Notes: generated by a model not told the origin, from the sequence alone. DNA of 64,000 bases from Claveliimonas acetigenes (GCF_025567385.1 NZ_JAOQJU010000002.1:186001-250000); one strand, 5' to 3'. Positions 35,894 to 44,359 are shown, counted from the stretch's first letter. Program-made: numbers and translations.

Positions 35894-36535
35894 TTAATCT
35901 TTTATAAATCCAAAATGCTTCCAAGGCGACACCACGAACCAGGCTTTTCCGTATATATATGACCTTTTTACAGTCCCTACATCTGCCATACGGCTATCCT
36001 CACTGTTCTCTCTGTTATCCCCAAGCACAAAATATTCATCCCCATCAAGCTTCATCTTTTCTGTTATAATCCCTACATCTTTAATCTCTGTTGTCTCGTA
36101 GTCTTCTTCCAGCCTCTCTCCATCAATATAAACTGAACCTTCAATAATCTCCAGAGTCTCACCCGGAAGACCTATAATCCGTTTTGTATAATAATGGGAA
36201 TTTTCATTTCCTTTCGGTTTAAATACAATAATATCTCCACGTTTCGGCGATGTAGCATCATATACAATCCGATTTACCAACACCACATCTCCATTGCTGA
36301 GTACCGGATTCATAGAATCTCCAACCGTACTAATCTGCTGCCCGAAATACCATACAAAGACAAATGCCAACAGACAAACAATCCCTATCTTTACAACCCA
36401 CGAACCGATCTGCTTTAACATTCGCAAATTCAGCTTTATCTGCTTCTTCTGTTTTTTCTGCATTCGCTGCAGCTTCTTTAATTTCTGTGCTCTTTTTTTC
36501 GCTCTGCGTTTACTATTGATTTTCCTTTTATCCAT
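35894..36535 (-). CDS. lepB: Signal peptidase I (second copy)
   Basis: 213 residues. A strongly basic N-terminus of about 40 residues (KRRAKKRAQKLKKLQRMQ) precedes the membrane helix. The nucleophile is in TVGDSMNPVL and the Lys in YYTKRIIGLPGE; GDNRENSEDSR follows. The basic head distinguishes it from the other copy and may affect placement in the membrane or interaction with nucleic acid or lipid. Confidence 0.94.
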   Translation of the reverse strand: MDKRKINSKRRAKKRAQKLKKLQRMQKKQKKQIKLNLRMLKQIGSWVVKIGIVCLLAFVFVWYFGQQISTVGDSMNPVLSNGDVVLVNRIVYDATSPKRGDIIVFKPKGNENSHYYTKRIIGLPGETLEIIEGSVYIDGERLEEDYETTEIKDVGIITEKMKLDGDEYFVLGDNRENSEDSRMADVGTVKRSYIYGKAWFVVSPWKHFGFIKD

Positions 36536-36569
36536 AATGGTTGCCCTTTATTAATTCTTATGAAAGCAG

Positions 36570-36605
36570 GAAAAGGGACAATATACATGATATGTATTGT
36601 CCCTT
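36570..36605 (-). terminator. Terminator after rplS
   Basis: Stem of about 13 bp (arms 36605-36592 and 36588-36573, one bulge), then TTTTCC on the minus strand. Confidence 0.7.
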
Positions 36606-36619
36606 CCTCACCCTTTTTA

Positions 36620-36967
36620 CTATTTTACTAATTCTTTTACCTTAGCAGCCTTACCAACACGTTTTCTTAAATAATTAAGCTTCGCTCTTCTTACTTTACC
36701 TCTACGCACAACTTCAACCTTTTCTACATTTGGTGAGTGAAGCGGCCATGTCTTTTCAACACCTACACCATTGGAAATCTTTCTTACCGTGAAAGTAGCT
36801 CTTGAACTTCCGCCCTGTTTTTTAAGGACAGTACCCTCAAACACCTGAATTCTTTCACGATTTCCTTCTTTGATTTTGCCATATACCTTTACGGTATCGC
36901 CAACACGGAATGCTGACACATTTTCTTTGAGCTGCTCAGCTTCAATGTTCTTAATAATTTCGTTCAT
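36620..36967 (-). CDS. rplS: 50S ribosomal protein L19
   Basis: 115 residues with VSAFRVGDTVKVYGKIKEGN, FEGTVLKKQGG and YLRKRVGKAAKVKE, the family core. The start follows AAGGAGG. Last gene of the ffh-rpsP-khpA-rimM-trmD-rplS block. Confidence 0.98.
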   Translation of the reverse strand: MNEIIKNIEAEQLKENVSAFRVGDTVKVYGKIKEGNRERIQVFEGTVLKKQGGSSRATFTVRKISNGVGVEKTWPLHSPNVEKVEVVRRGKVRRAKLNYLRKRVGKAAKVKELVK

Positions 36968-37048
36968 TGTGTAACCTCCTTATTTTATCGGATGTTCTTA
37001 ATACATTATACTGTACCAGAGGACCATCTCTTTTCATTCCACAACAAG
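36968..37048 (-). ncRNA. Candidate L19 leader
   Basis: The 81-nt gap between trmD and rplS. On the minus strand it has a short AGAG/CTCT hairpin at about 37014-37027 and distant pairing GATG/CATC that could close it. A protein-binding L19 leader is known at this place in Firmicutes; the assignment is by position and partial structure only. Confidence 0.4.
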
Positions 37049-37807
37049 TTATATGTTATCACAGTTATCTTCAGGTTGCAAGAACTTTTCTGCCAGTTCT
37101 TTCTCTTTTTCTGTAAGTGCTGCTTTCTCTAATAAATCCGGACGGTTTCTGGCTGTCCGGATAACTGACTGTTCTCTCCGCCATTTTTCAATATTCGCAT
37201 GATGTCCGGACAACAATACCTCCGGGACTTTTTTATCATGCCATATCTCCGGTCTGGAATACTGCGGATATTCCAGCAGACTGTCCTGGAAACTCTCAAA
37301 TTCCGCCGATACATCATTGTGAAGGACGCCCGGAACCAACCTGGATATGGCATCTACCATAATCATTGCCGGAAGCTCACCGCCGGTCAAAATATAATCG
37401 CCGATGGATACATAATCCGTTACAATTTCCTCCAGGACTCTTTCGTCAATCCCTTCATAATGTCCGCACAAAAATATGAGTTCTTCCTCACCCGCCAGTT
37501 CTTCTGCCATTCCCTGGCTAAAGGTTCTTCCCTGGGGGGAAAGACAGATAACTCTGGGGCTTTGCTCTGCCGTCTTTTTCTTTTCAATTGCTTTATATGC
37601 CTGATATACGGGTTCTGCCTGCATCAACATCCCCGCTCCGCCTCCGTAGGGATAATCATCTACACTGTTATGCTTATTGAACGCATAATCTCTGATATTA
37701 ACAGCCTCTATTGATAGAATCCCCTTATCCATAGCTCTGCCAATAATACTGGTGTTAAGTCCCTGCAAAACCATGTCGGGAAATAGTGTCATAATATAAA
37801 ACTTCAT
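37049..37807 (-). CDS. trmD: tRNA (guanine-37-N1)-methyltransferase
   Basis: 252 residues with the trefoil-knot SAM site: YPYGGGAGMLMQ, FLCGHYEGIDERV and SIGDYILTGGELPAM. Methylates G37 next to the anticodon and prevents frameshifting. Follows rimM by 10 bp. Confidence 0.97.
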   Translation of the reverse strand: MKFYIMTLFPDMVLQGLNTSIIGRAMDKGILSIEAVNIRDYAFNKHNSVDDYPYGGGAGMLMQAEPVYQAYKAIEKKKTAEQSPRVICLSPQGRTFSQGMAEELAGEEELIFLCGHYEGIDERVLEEIVTDYVSIGDYILTGGELPAMIMVDAISRLVPGVLHNDVSAEFESFQDSLLEYPQYSRPEIWHDKKVPEVLLSGHHANIEKWRREQSVIRTARNRPDLLEKAALTEKEKELAEKFLQPEDNCDNI

Positions 37808-37817
37808 AACTCTGCTC

Positions 37818-38324
37818 CTATATTAATCCATCCAGCAGATGAATCTCCATTCTACCCTGTTCCATATCTACATCTAAAATGCATTGTTTAATTGCCGGAA
37901 CCAGCACCTCTCCATATTTCTCCGAAGCAATAACATACACATCATTGGCTCCTGTTTCTATCACATCTTTCAGAATGCCCAATTTTTCTCCATCTTCTGT
38001 ATACACTTCCATTCCCAGCATATCAGCAATATAATACTCATCCTCTTCCAAAGGCACCGCATCTTCCCTGTCAACCAAAAGGCTGCTGCCTTTATACATC
38101 TCTATATCGTTTATATTATCAATTCCTTTGAACTTAACAATCACAAACTGCTTAAAAAATTTTACATGTTGTACTTCACAAGGAATCTGCTCTTTTCCCG
38201 TATTCAGATAAACTTTCTTAAGGTTTTTAAAACGATTTGCATCATCTGTTGTAGGGAACACCTTCACTTCTCCACGGATACCGTGAGTAGAAGAAATAAT
38301 CCCTACCTGCAGTCTTGTCTCCAT
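37818..38324 (-). CDS. rimM: 16S rRNA processing protein RimM
   Basis: 168 residues. The N-terminal VGIISSTHGIRGEVKVFPTTD and the C-terminal PRC-barrel (YYIADMLGMEVYTEDGEKLG) are clear. Binds S19 during 30S assembly. Same operon as trmD and rpsP. Confidence 0.95.
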   Translation of the reverse strand: METRLQVGIISSTHGIRGEVKVFPTTDDANRFKNLKKVYLNTGKEQIPCEVQHVKFFKQFVIVKFKGIDNINDIEMYKGSSLLVDREDAVPLEEDEYYIADMLGMEVYTEDGEKLGILKDVIETGANDVYVIASEKYGEVLVPAIKQCILDVDMEQGRMEIHLLDGLI

Positions 38325-38348
38325 ATATTTCTCCTGTCATGTTATATA

Positions 38349-38390
38349 CAAAAAGCTGCCGCAAAACCCGAAAGCTTTGTGACAGCTTTT
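38349..38390 (-). terminator. Internal hairpin with T tract between khpA and rimM
   Basis: On the minus strand AAAAGCTGTC pairs with GGCAGCTTTT, continuing through CAAA/TTTG, and a TTTTT run follows. It sits inside the operon and may lower expression of the distal genes. Confidence 0.65.
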
Positions 38391-38392
38391 CA

Positions 38393-38623
38393 CTATCCAG
38401 CGATATCTACAATCACTTTCTTGTCATCCTTAGCAGCAGCAGCTTTTACTACGGAACGAATTGCTTTTGCAATTCTTCCCTGCTTGCCAATAACCTTCCC
38501 CATATCGGATTCTGTTACCTTTACTTCAACAACCGTAGTTCGCCCATCCTGACGTTCTGTCACAACAACACCGTCCGGATCGTCTACCAATGCTTTCACA
38601 ATGACTTCCACTAAATCTTTCAT
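38393..38623 (-). CDS. khpA: KH-domain RNA-binding protein KhpA
   Basis: 76 residues, a single KH domain with the GKVIGKQGRIAKAIRS loop. In Firmicutes it pairs with KhpB (Jag) and acts on small RNAs and cell division. Between rpsP and rimM as usual. Confidence 0.93.
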   Translation of the reverse strand: MKDLVEVIVKALVDDPDGVVVTERQDGRTTVVEVKVTESDMGKVIGKQGRIAKAIRSVVKAAAAKDDKKVIVDIAG

Positions 38624-38647
38624 AATATGCGCACCTCCGCAAGACTA

Positions 38648-38893
38648 CTATTTTTCAATGCCAGCTGCTTTGAAAATCTTTCCAACTACTTCTGTAGGCT
38701 GTGCGCCATTGTTCAACCACTTCTTAGCTGCTTCTTCATCTACTGAAAATACGCTTGGATCCTGATTCGGATCGTAAGTACCAATCTCTTCAATGAATCT
38801 GCCGTCTCTCGGAGACCTGGAATCAGCTACAACGATTCTATAGAAAGGAGCCTTCTTCTGTCCCATTCTTCTTAATCTGATTTTTACTGCCAT
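38648..38893 (-). CDS. rpsP: 30S ribosomal protein S16
   Basis: 81 residues starting MAVKIRLRRMGQKKAPFYR. The ATG at 38893 has GGAGG 8 nt before; the longer frame from 38908 takes in the ribosome site. Confidence 0.98.
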   Translation of the reverse strand: MAVKIRLRRMGQKKAPFYRIVVADSRSPRDGRFIEEIGTYDPNQDPSVFSVDEEAAKKWLNNGAQPTEVVGKIFKAAGIEK

Positions 38894-38926
38894 TTTATTC
38901 ACCTCCATATTATTTTAATCTATATG

Positions 38927-40288
38927 TTAAAAAGGTAATCTGAATTTTCCCTTTTTACCACCCATGTTTCCCATTTTCTTCATCATCTTTTTCATATTTT
39001 CAAATTGCTTAACCATTCGGTTCACTTCGCTGATATCAACTCCTGCACCTTTTGCAATACGATGCTTCCTGGACGGATTCATCAGATCCGGATTTCTGCG
39101 TTCTTCCGGAGTCATAGAATAAATCATTGCCTCCATACGCGCCATACTTTTTTCTGCAAGCTCGGTCTGCTCCTCATTAATCTGCATCCCTTTCTTTCCC
39201 ATACCTCCCATGCCGCTTATACCCGGCAGCATATTCATAATATTGGAAAGGCCACCCATATTCTTCATCTGCTGTGTACTTTCCAGGAAATCTTCGTAAT
39301 CAAACTGAGCCTTTTTAAGTTTCTGACTCATCTGTCTTGCTTTTTCATCATCAATTTGTGCTTCTGCCTTCTCAATCAACGTCAGCACATCGCCCATACC
39401 AAGAATACGGGACGCCATTCTATCTGGATAAAACTGCTCCAAATCAGATAATTTCTCACCCATACCAACGTACAGGATTGGCTTTCCTGTCACAGCCTTT
39501 ACTGATAGCGCAGCACCGCCTCTGGTATCACCGTCAAGCTTCGTAATGATGACTCCGTCAATACCTATCTTGTTATTAAAATCGGCCGCAACATTTACTG
39601 CATCCTGACCGGTCATAGCATCAATAACCAAAATCGTCTGATGCACCGTGACCGTCTCTTTGATTTCCTGAAGTTCAGCCATCATATCCTCGTCAATATG
39701 AAGACGCCCGGCAGTATCCAGAATTACGATATTGTTCCCATTTTTCTGCGCATGTTCCAAGGCAGCTTTTGCAATATTGGCAGGTCTGTGATTTTCTCCC
39801 ATAGAGAACACTTCCACTCCCTGCTTCTCTCCATTGACTTGCAGCTGTTTGATTGCCGCAGGACGGTACACATCACATGCGACAAGAAGCGGTTTCTTAC
39901 CTTTTAATTTGTATTTTCCTGCCAGCTTCGCAGTTGTAGTTGTCTTACCAGCACCCTGAAGACCAGCCATCATAATTACCGTAACAGCGCTTCCGGGCTG
40001 AAGCTTAATCTCCGTCGTCTCAGAACCCATCAACTTCACAAGTTCTTCATTTACAATCTTAATCACCATCTGCCCGGGATTCAGGCCATTCATCACATCC
40101 TGCCCTACCGCCCGTTCCTGAACATTCTTTATAAAATCCTTAACGACCTTAAAGCTGACATCCGCCGCCAAAAGCGCACGCTTGATTTCCTTCAATGCTT
40201 CCTTTACATCGTCTTCCGTCAAACGTCCTTTGCTTCTTAGATTTTTAAAAATATTCTGAAGCTTCTCTGTCAAACTGTCAAATGCCAT
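38927..40288 (-). CDS. ffh: Signal recognition particle protein Ffh
   Basis: 453 residues: N domain, G domain with GLQGAGKTTTTAKLA and DTAGRL, KLDGDTRGGAALS, and a Met-rich M domain (GISGMGGMGKKGM and MKKMMKKMGNMGG). Targets nascent membrane proteins with 4.5S RNA and FtsY. Follows ylxM directly. Confidence 0.98.
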   Translation of the reverse strand: MAFDSLTEKLQNIFKNLRSKGRLTEDDVKEALKEIKRALLAADVSFKVVKDFIKNVQERAVGQDVMNGLNPGQMVIKIVNEELVKLMGSETTEIKLQPGSAVTVIMMAGLQGAGKTTTTAKLAGKYKLKGKKPLLVACDVYRPAAIKQLQVNGEKQGVEVFSMGENHRPANIAKAALEHAQKNGNNIVILDTAGRLHIDEDMMAELQEIKETVTVHQTILVIDAMTGQDAVNVAADFNNKIGIDGVIITKLDGDTRGGAALSVKAVTGKPILYVGMGEKLSDLEQFYPDRMASRILGMGDVLTLIEKAEAQIDDEKARQMSQKLKKAQFDYEDFLESTQQMKNMGGLSNIMNMLPGISGMGGMGKKGMQINEEQTELAEKSMARMEAMIYSMTPEERRNPDLMNPSRKHRIAKGAGVDISEVNRMVKQFENMKKMMKKMGNMGGKKGKFRLPF

Positions 40289-40289
40289 T

Positions 40290-40637
40290 CTATAACTCCT
40301 CTATAATTTCACCAGAAATCTTTCGGATCTCTTCTGCCATCTTCCGGCTGTCCGTTTCCTGATAATCATTCAATATGGAATCAATCTGATGAACCTTACT
40401 CTTAATTTTCAAAAACTTTTCCACTAAATGAAGCTTCTCTTCATATTCCTGCAATATCTTATTACAGCGCTTAATCAGATCATAAACTCCCTGCCGGCTG
40501 ATTCCTGTCTCCTTCGCAATCTCACCCAGCGACAGATCCTCCAACACAAATTGTTCGTAAATCTCTTTTTGATGCTCTGTAAGAAGCTCCCCATAAAAAT
40601 CAAATAGTAAGGCTTGTTCTAAAATTTCATTCATCAT
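40290..40637 (-). CDS. ylxM: YlxM family SRP-associated regulator
   Basis: 115 residues with a sigma-like helix-turn-helix (SLGEIAKETGISRQGVYDLIK). UPF0122 family, always beside ffh; known to modulate SRP in some Firmicutes. First gene of the operon, with a consensus promoter upstream. Confidence 0.94.
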   Translation of the reverse strand: MMNEILEQALLFDFYGELLTEHQKEIYEQFVLEDLSLGEIAKETGISRQGVYDLIKRCNKILQEYEEKLHLVEKFLKIKSKVHQIDSILNDYQETDSRKMAEEIRKISGEIIEEL

Positions 40638-40651
40638 TTCTCACCTGTGTA

Positions 40652-40699
40652 ATCATATACTAAAAGCCATGAGGTGTCAAGTATTTTTTCTTGACACCT
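40652..40699 (-). promoter_or_regulatory. Promoter of the ylxM-ffh operon within an inverted repeat
   Basis: On the minus strand: TTGACA (40680-40675), 17 nt and TATGAT (40657-40652). The -35 lies in one arm of a perfect 10-bp inverted repeat AGGTGTCAAG/CTTGACACCT (40672-40681 and 40690-40699). The repeat may be an operator. In the plus direction it has a T tract after it and may also stop transcription. Confidence 0.75.
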
Positions 40700-40721
40700 T
40701 AATTTTTTTCTTTCATTCGGA

Positions 40722-40748
40722 ACACATTTGCAGGTTTCACATACTATA
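40722..40748 (+). promoter_or_regulatory. Sporulation-type promoter (sigma-K-like) before the Cys/Gly-rich gene
   Basis: AC (40722-40723), 16 nt and CATACTATA (40740-40748). This matches the sigma-K pattern AC-N16-CATANNNTA; sigma-E promoters share the -10. It is the only obvious promoter before the gene at 40781. Confidence 0.55.
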
Positions 40749-40780
40749 TAGTGTAAACAAACAATTTTGGAGGCAATTTT

Positions 40781-41047
40781 ATGGGTGACTTATCATCAAA
40801 CTGCGGATGTGGCTGTGAATCTAACGGAGGCTGTGGACGCAGCATGGATTGTGGATGTGGATGTGGCTTCGGCAACAACAGTTGTATCTGGATTATCCTG
40901 CTTCTCTTCTGCTGCGGCGGCTTCGGACGCGGCAATGACTGTGGATGCGGCTGTGGCAATAATAGCTGTATCTGGATTATCCTGCTTCTCTTCTGCTGCG
41001 GCGGTTTCGGAAATGGCAATGACTGCGGATGCGGTTGTGGATGCTAG
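40781..41047 (+). CDS. Cys/Gly-rich repeat protein (HCB-like)
   Basis: 88 residues, about one quarter Cys. The unit NNSCIWIILLLFCCGGFG followed by GNDCGCGCG occurs twice: a hydrophobic helix-like stretch between CGC clusters. The same pattern occurs in Firmicutes proteins annotated as high-cysteine chorion-like. Strong GGAGG before the ATG. With the sporulation-type promoter it may be a spore-coat or outer-layer protein crosslinked by disulfides; this is inference. Confidence 0.8.
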   Translation: MGDLSSNCGCGCESNGGCGRSMDCGCGCGFGNNSCIWIILLLFCCGGFGRGNDCGCGCGNNSCIWIILLLFCCGGFGNGNDCGCGCGC

Positions 41048-41060
41048 TTATAATGGCATA

Positions 41061-41092
41061 CAGGGATACCTTTTATGGTATCCCTGCGTTTT
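41061..41092 (+). terminator. Terminator after the Cys/Gly-rich gene
   Basis: Perfect 10-bp stem CAGGGATACC/GGTATCCCTG with a 6-nt loop, then CGTTTTAC. Confidence 0.85.
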
Positions 41093-41165
41093 ACTTTATT
41101 CGTTTTTCATAAATCTCCATCTATTTTCATATACATGGTTATAACGCTACGGAAGGTGGGGTTTG

Positions 41166-41660
41166 ATGGAGAAACATCCGCCGCTTCCCATGACACCGTT
41201 TGATATTCTTGTTACATCCTCCGAGCTACAGATGATGAAGCTTCTGCTCCCCTATATTCCTGACTTTTATCAGCGTTTTCTTGCTTTTTTTATTAAATTT
41301 TCCGAACTGCAGAATACCATTCGCTACTTTAATCCTTCCGGCCGGGGACACAGCAAAGATTCCTTTAGAAAAGAAACTTCCTCACCAATAGATATTTTGG
41401 AAGACTTAAGACCCTATATTGGAAAGGATGCCGAGACACTCGATTCCATCCTTTCTGCCATGAACATAATGAATATGATGCAAAATATGGATATGCCAGA
41501 TTTCTCTCAAATGGGTGATCTGTCCGGTATGATGGACATGATGAACATGTTTACAGGCAATCCTGATGATGACGACTATCAAGATACCGAAAATAACACT
41601 AAGAAAGGATCTGAGGAATATGAACGAATGGATGAATCATCCAGCAATGAAAACCATTGA
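41166..41660 (+). CDS. Hypothetical protein, Met-rich C-terminal half
   Basis: 164 residues from the ATG at 41166. The N-terminal half is mixed hydrophobic (ELQMMKLLLPYIPDFYQRF). Residues 95-135 are rich in Met (MNIMNMMQNMDMP and MMDMMNMF), and the tail is acidic. Overlaps the next gene by 41 bp. No family recognised; pairing with the next gene suggests a joint function. Confidence 0.7.
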   Translation: MEKHPPLPMTPFDILVTSSELQMMKLLLPYIPDFYQRFLAFFIKFSELQNTIRYFNPSGRGHSKDSFRKETSSPIDILEDLRPYIGKDAETLDSILSAMNIMNMMQNMDMPDFSQMGDLSGMMDMMNMFTGNPDDDDYQDTENNTKKGSEEYERMDESSSNENH

Positions 41661-41898
41661 CCCTGTCAAGCTGGAGCTGATTAAAACCGCAGCCGCGCAG
41701 ACTTCCGGGAAAAAAGGGAATTCCCTTGCAACAGTCATGATGGCGCTGATTGCTTCTGCCAATAAGAAAGGAATCCAGTTTACATCCGAAGAAATTTCCC
41801 TGATTCTGGAAATCTTGAAAGAGGGAAAAACTACGGAAGAGAAACTGCAAATTGACAATATGGTTCGAATGGTAACCACATATATGAAAAAGAAATGA
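41620..41898 (+). CDS. Hypothetical protein, helical, paired with preceding gene
   Basis: 92 residues from the ATG at 41620 (GAGGAAT just before). Starts MNEWMNHPAMKTIDPVKLEL and is mostly helical; the stretch FTSEEISLILEILKEGKT is typical of short bundles. The longer frame from 41566 has no ribosome site. No function known. Confidence 0.7.
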   Translation: MNEWMNHPAMKTIDPVKLELIKTAAAQTSGKKGNSLATVMMALIASANKKGIQFTSEEISLILEILKEGKTTEEKLQIDNMVRMVTTYMKKK

Positions 41899-41927
41899 GG
41901 AAGGAAATCAAAATCCTTCCTCTTTCC
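41897..41927. terminator. Terminator shared by convergent genes
   Basis: Perfect 9-bp stem GAGGAAGGA/TCCTTCCTC (41897-41905 and 41914-41922) with an 8-nt loop, followed by TTTCC. Confidence 0.65.
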
Positions 41928-42387
41928 GCATTTTCCGCATCTCTCTTCGTTTCTCAGCCTTCTCCCACTCTTCTCTTTCCTCATCTGTAGTAAGCTCCAA
42001 CCTCGGAACAAGCGTCGGCCGGTCGTTAACATCCAACGCCACCATCGTAAAATACGCCCGATTAATCAATGTCCTTTCTCCTGTCTCCGGGTGTTCGACA
42101 TAGGAATCCACCTTAACTTCCATAGAAGTTTTCCCAACATAAGTAATCTTTCCTATGATAATAACGATATCTCTCTGATATGCACCCTTTAAAAACCTGA
42201 GATTATCAATAGATGCAGTAATCACATTCATCCGGGTATGCCTCTTGGCAACAATCCCTGCAATTTCGTCCATCCACTGCATTAGCATCCCGCCAAAAAG
42301 GCGGCCTGCGGAATTCAAATGATTCGGTCTTATCATGTGTACCGTCTCAACAATAGAATCGGATACCTTTCTGCTCTCCACTAACAT
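41908..42387 (-). CDS. Acyl-CoA thioesterase, hotdog fold
   Basis: 159 residues from the ATG at 42387 (GGAGG before). The hotdog core NHLNSAGRLFGGMLMQWMDE has the catalytic Asp, and TASIDNLRFLKG follows. YciA/BFIT-type thioesterase that frees CoA from acyl-CoA. The C-terminus is a charged helix (REEWEKAEKRREMRKMRKE), not usual in the family. Confidence 0.88.
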   Translation of the reverse strand: MLVESRKVSDSIVETVHMIRPNHLNSAGRLFGGMLMQWMDEIAGIVAKRHTRMNVITASIDNLRFLKGAYQRDIVIIIGKITYVGKTSMEVKVDSYVEHPETGERTLINRAYFTMVALDVNDRPTLVPRLELTTDEEREEWEKAEKRREMRKMRKEEGF

Positions 42388-42431
42388 ACAATATTCCTCC
42401 ACATTTTCTTATTATTTCAATTTCTGTCCGC

Positions 42432-42461
42432 TGGACAGCCTATACAAACATCTGCTATACT
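42432..42461 (+). promoter_or_regulatory. Promoter of the truA-like gene
   Basis: TGGACA (42432-42437), 18 nt and TATACT (42456-42461), with TG one base before the -10. Confidence 0.6.
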
Positions 42462-42499
42462 ATAAGAAATCTAACTAAAATATCAGGAGTGTGACTCTT

Positions 42500-43234
42500 A
42501 TGCGAAATATAAAACTTACAATTGAATACGACGGCAGCCGTTATCAGGGCTGGACCCGTCTTGGAAAAAACGAATCTTCCAATACAATTTCTAATAAAAT
42601 CACCGAGGTCATCGAAAAAATGACCGGCGAAACCATCGAGTTATTCTGCGGAATGCGTACAGAATCCGGTGTCCATGCCTATGCACAGATTGCAAACTTT
42701 AAAACCAATACCGACAAAACGGTTTCTGATATTAAGCATTATCTCAACCGCTATCTTCCCATGGATATCGCTATAACCAACGTAGAAGAGGTCTCTGAGC
42801 GTTTCCACGCCCGCCTGAATGCAAAATCAAAGATATACGTTTATCGGATGACAATAGACGATGTCCCCAGTGTATTTGAGCGCAAATATACTTATCATTG
42901 CTTCCGTACACCAGACATATCAGCCATGAAACAAGCCGCACTGCTGCTTGTAGGTAACCATGATTTTAAAAACTTCTCTTCTTCCAAGCAAAGCAAATCA
43001 ACAGAAAAAGTGATCTATGACATTGATATTTATGGTGATTGTGAAGAAATGCTGATTACCATTCATGCCAATGACTTCCTTCACAATATGCAGCGCCTGA
43101 TTGTAGGAACTCTTTTAGAAATCGGCATGGGCACCAGGCCCAAGGAAGACATCGAAGGCATTTTCGCCGGCAAGCTGCTTCCAAGCGCCCCCTGCGATCC
43201 CAAAGGTCTGTACCTCCAGGAAATCATCTATTAA
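42500..43234 (+). CDS. truA: TruA-like tRNA pseudouridine synthase with altered catalytic motif
   Basis: 244 residues from the ATG at 42500. The family fold is clear: LTIEYDGSRYQGW, then FHARLNAKSKIYVYRM and NDFLHNMQRLIVGTLLEIG. The catalytic Asp of RTDAGVHA is replaced by Glu55 (RTESGVHAYAQ). Asp is required in all studied pseudouridine synthases, so the protein may be inactive or have a changed role. A second, standard truA would be expected elsewhere (commonly with the ribosomal protein genes). Confidence 0.85.
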   Translation: MRNIKLTIEYDGSRYQGWTRLGKNESSNTISNKITEVIEKMTGETIELFCGMRTESGVHAYAQIANFKTNTDKTVSDIKHYLNRYLPMDIAITNVEEVSERFHARLNAKSKIYVYRMTIDDVPSVFERKYTYHCFRTPDISAMKQAALLLVGNHDFKNFSSSKQSKSTEKVIYDIDIYGDCEEMLITIHANDFLHNMQRLIVGTLLEIGMGTRPKEDIEGIFAGKLLPSAPCDPKGLYLQEIIY

Positions 43235-43260
43235 GAACGCATGCCGTCAGGTATATCAAT

Positions 43261-43297
43261 AGCAGGCAGTCTTCGTTGATTCGGCATTCTGCCTGCT
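43261..43297. other. Hairpin between truA-like and trpS
   Basis: Perfect 9-bp arms AGCAGGCAG/CTGCCTGCT (43261-43269, 43289-43297) with a 19-nt loop between convergent genes. No T tract; termination is possible but unproven. Confidence 0.45.
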
Positions 43298-43314
43298 ATA
43301 TGTTATCTCATCTG

Positions 43315-44319
43315 CTAACGGATTCTTTCCGGGAAACCTACTTTTTTCTGCACCTTACGCAGAGTCTTATTGGCATAATATCCTGCTTTTTCCGCATTTT
43401 CCTTAATAATCCCATCAATATAAGCTTTATCTTTATTCAAGCGCGCCACCTCTTCCTGAAGAGGACGAAGAACGGATACTACCGCCTCGCCTACTGCCAG
43501 CTTGAATTCTCCGTAGCCCTTGCCGTCAAATTCTTTGACAACTTCATCCGGCTTCATGCCTGTACATGCACTGTAAATGTCAATCAGGTTCTTCACACCC
43601 GGCTGCTCATCCCGGTATAATATCTGTGCCTGTGAGTCCGTCACAGCACGCTTACATTTCCGCATAATCGTATCCGGATCATCCATCAGATAAATACTTG
43701 CATTGGGATTCTCATCTGATTTAGACATTTTCTTAGATGGATCCTGAAGACTCATAATCTTTGCCCCCACCTTTCCGATATACGCCTCCGGGATGGTAAA
43801 TACATCCCCATAAATATTATTGAATCTCTCAGCAATATCGCGGGTAAGCTCAAGATGCTGCATCTGATCGATACCAACCGGGACAACATCTGCCTGATAC
43901 AGAAGGATATCCGCCGCCATCAGAACCGGATAAGTAAAAAGCCCGGCATTGATATTATCTGCATGTTTCGCAGCTTTATCCTTAAATTGTGTCATCCGGT
44001 TCAGTTCTCCCATATAAGTAAAACAGTTCAAAATCCATGCAAGCTCTGCATGGCCTGATACATGCGATTGATAATAAATACAGTTCTTCTCCGGATCCAG
44101 CCCCGCTGCAATATAAAGAGTGAGAAGCGCTCTTGCACGCTTTCTCAGGGTTGCGGGATCCTGTCTTACCGTTATAGAATGCATGTCTACCACACTATAG
44201 AAGCACTCATACTCGTCACTTAATGTTACCCAGTTTTTCAGCGCTCCCAGATAATTGCCAAGCGTAAGATTACCAGTTGCCTGCATTCCGCTAAATAATA
44301 CCTTTTTGTCATTAATCAT
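43315..44319 (-). CDS. trpS: Tryptophanyl-tRNA synthetase
   Basis: 334 residues, class I synthetase. The HIGH-like site is GNLTLGNYLGALKNW and the KMSKS loop is KKMSKSDENP. The ATG at 44319 has GGAGG before it. 40 bp after the phosphatase gene, so probably co-transcribed. No T-box seen upstream. Confidence 0.96.
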   Translation of the reverse strand: MINDKKVLFSGMQATGNLTLGNYLGALKNWVTLSDEYECFYSVVDMHSITVRQDPATLRKRARALLTLYIAAGLDPEKNCIYYQSHVSGHAELAWILNCFTYMGELNRMTQFKDKAAKHADNINAGLFTYPVLMAADILLYQADVVPVGIDQMQHLELTRDIAERFNNIYGDVFTIPEAYIGKVGAKIMSLQDPSKKMSKSDENPNASIYLMDDPDTIMRKCKRAVTDSQAQILYRDEQPGVKNLIDIYSACTGMKPDEVVKEFDGKGYGEFKLAVGEAVVSVLRPLQEEVARLNKDKAYIDGIIKENAEKAGYYANKTLRKVQKKVGFPERIR

Positions 44320-44359
44320 CTCATTATCCTCCATTATCTATGTACATTTTCCAAATAGT

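Noticed and set aside
40744..41019. Minus-strand frame rich in Pro and Gln opposite the Cys/Gly-rich gene
   Set aside because: It is the antisense shadow of a repeated coding sequence and has no ribosome site.
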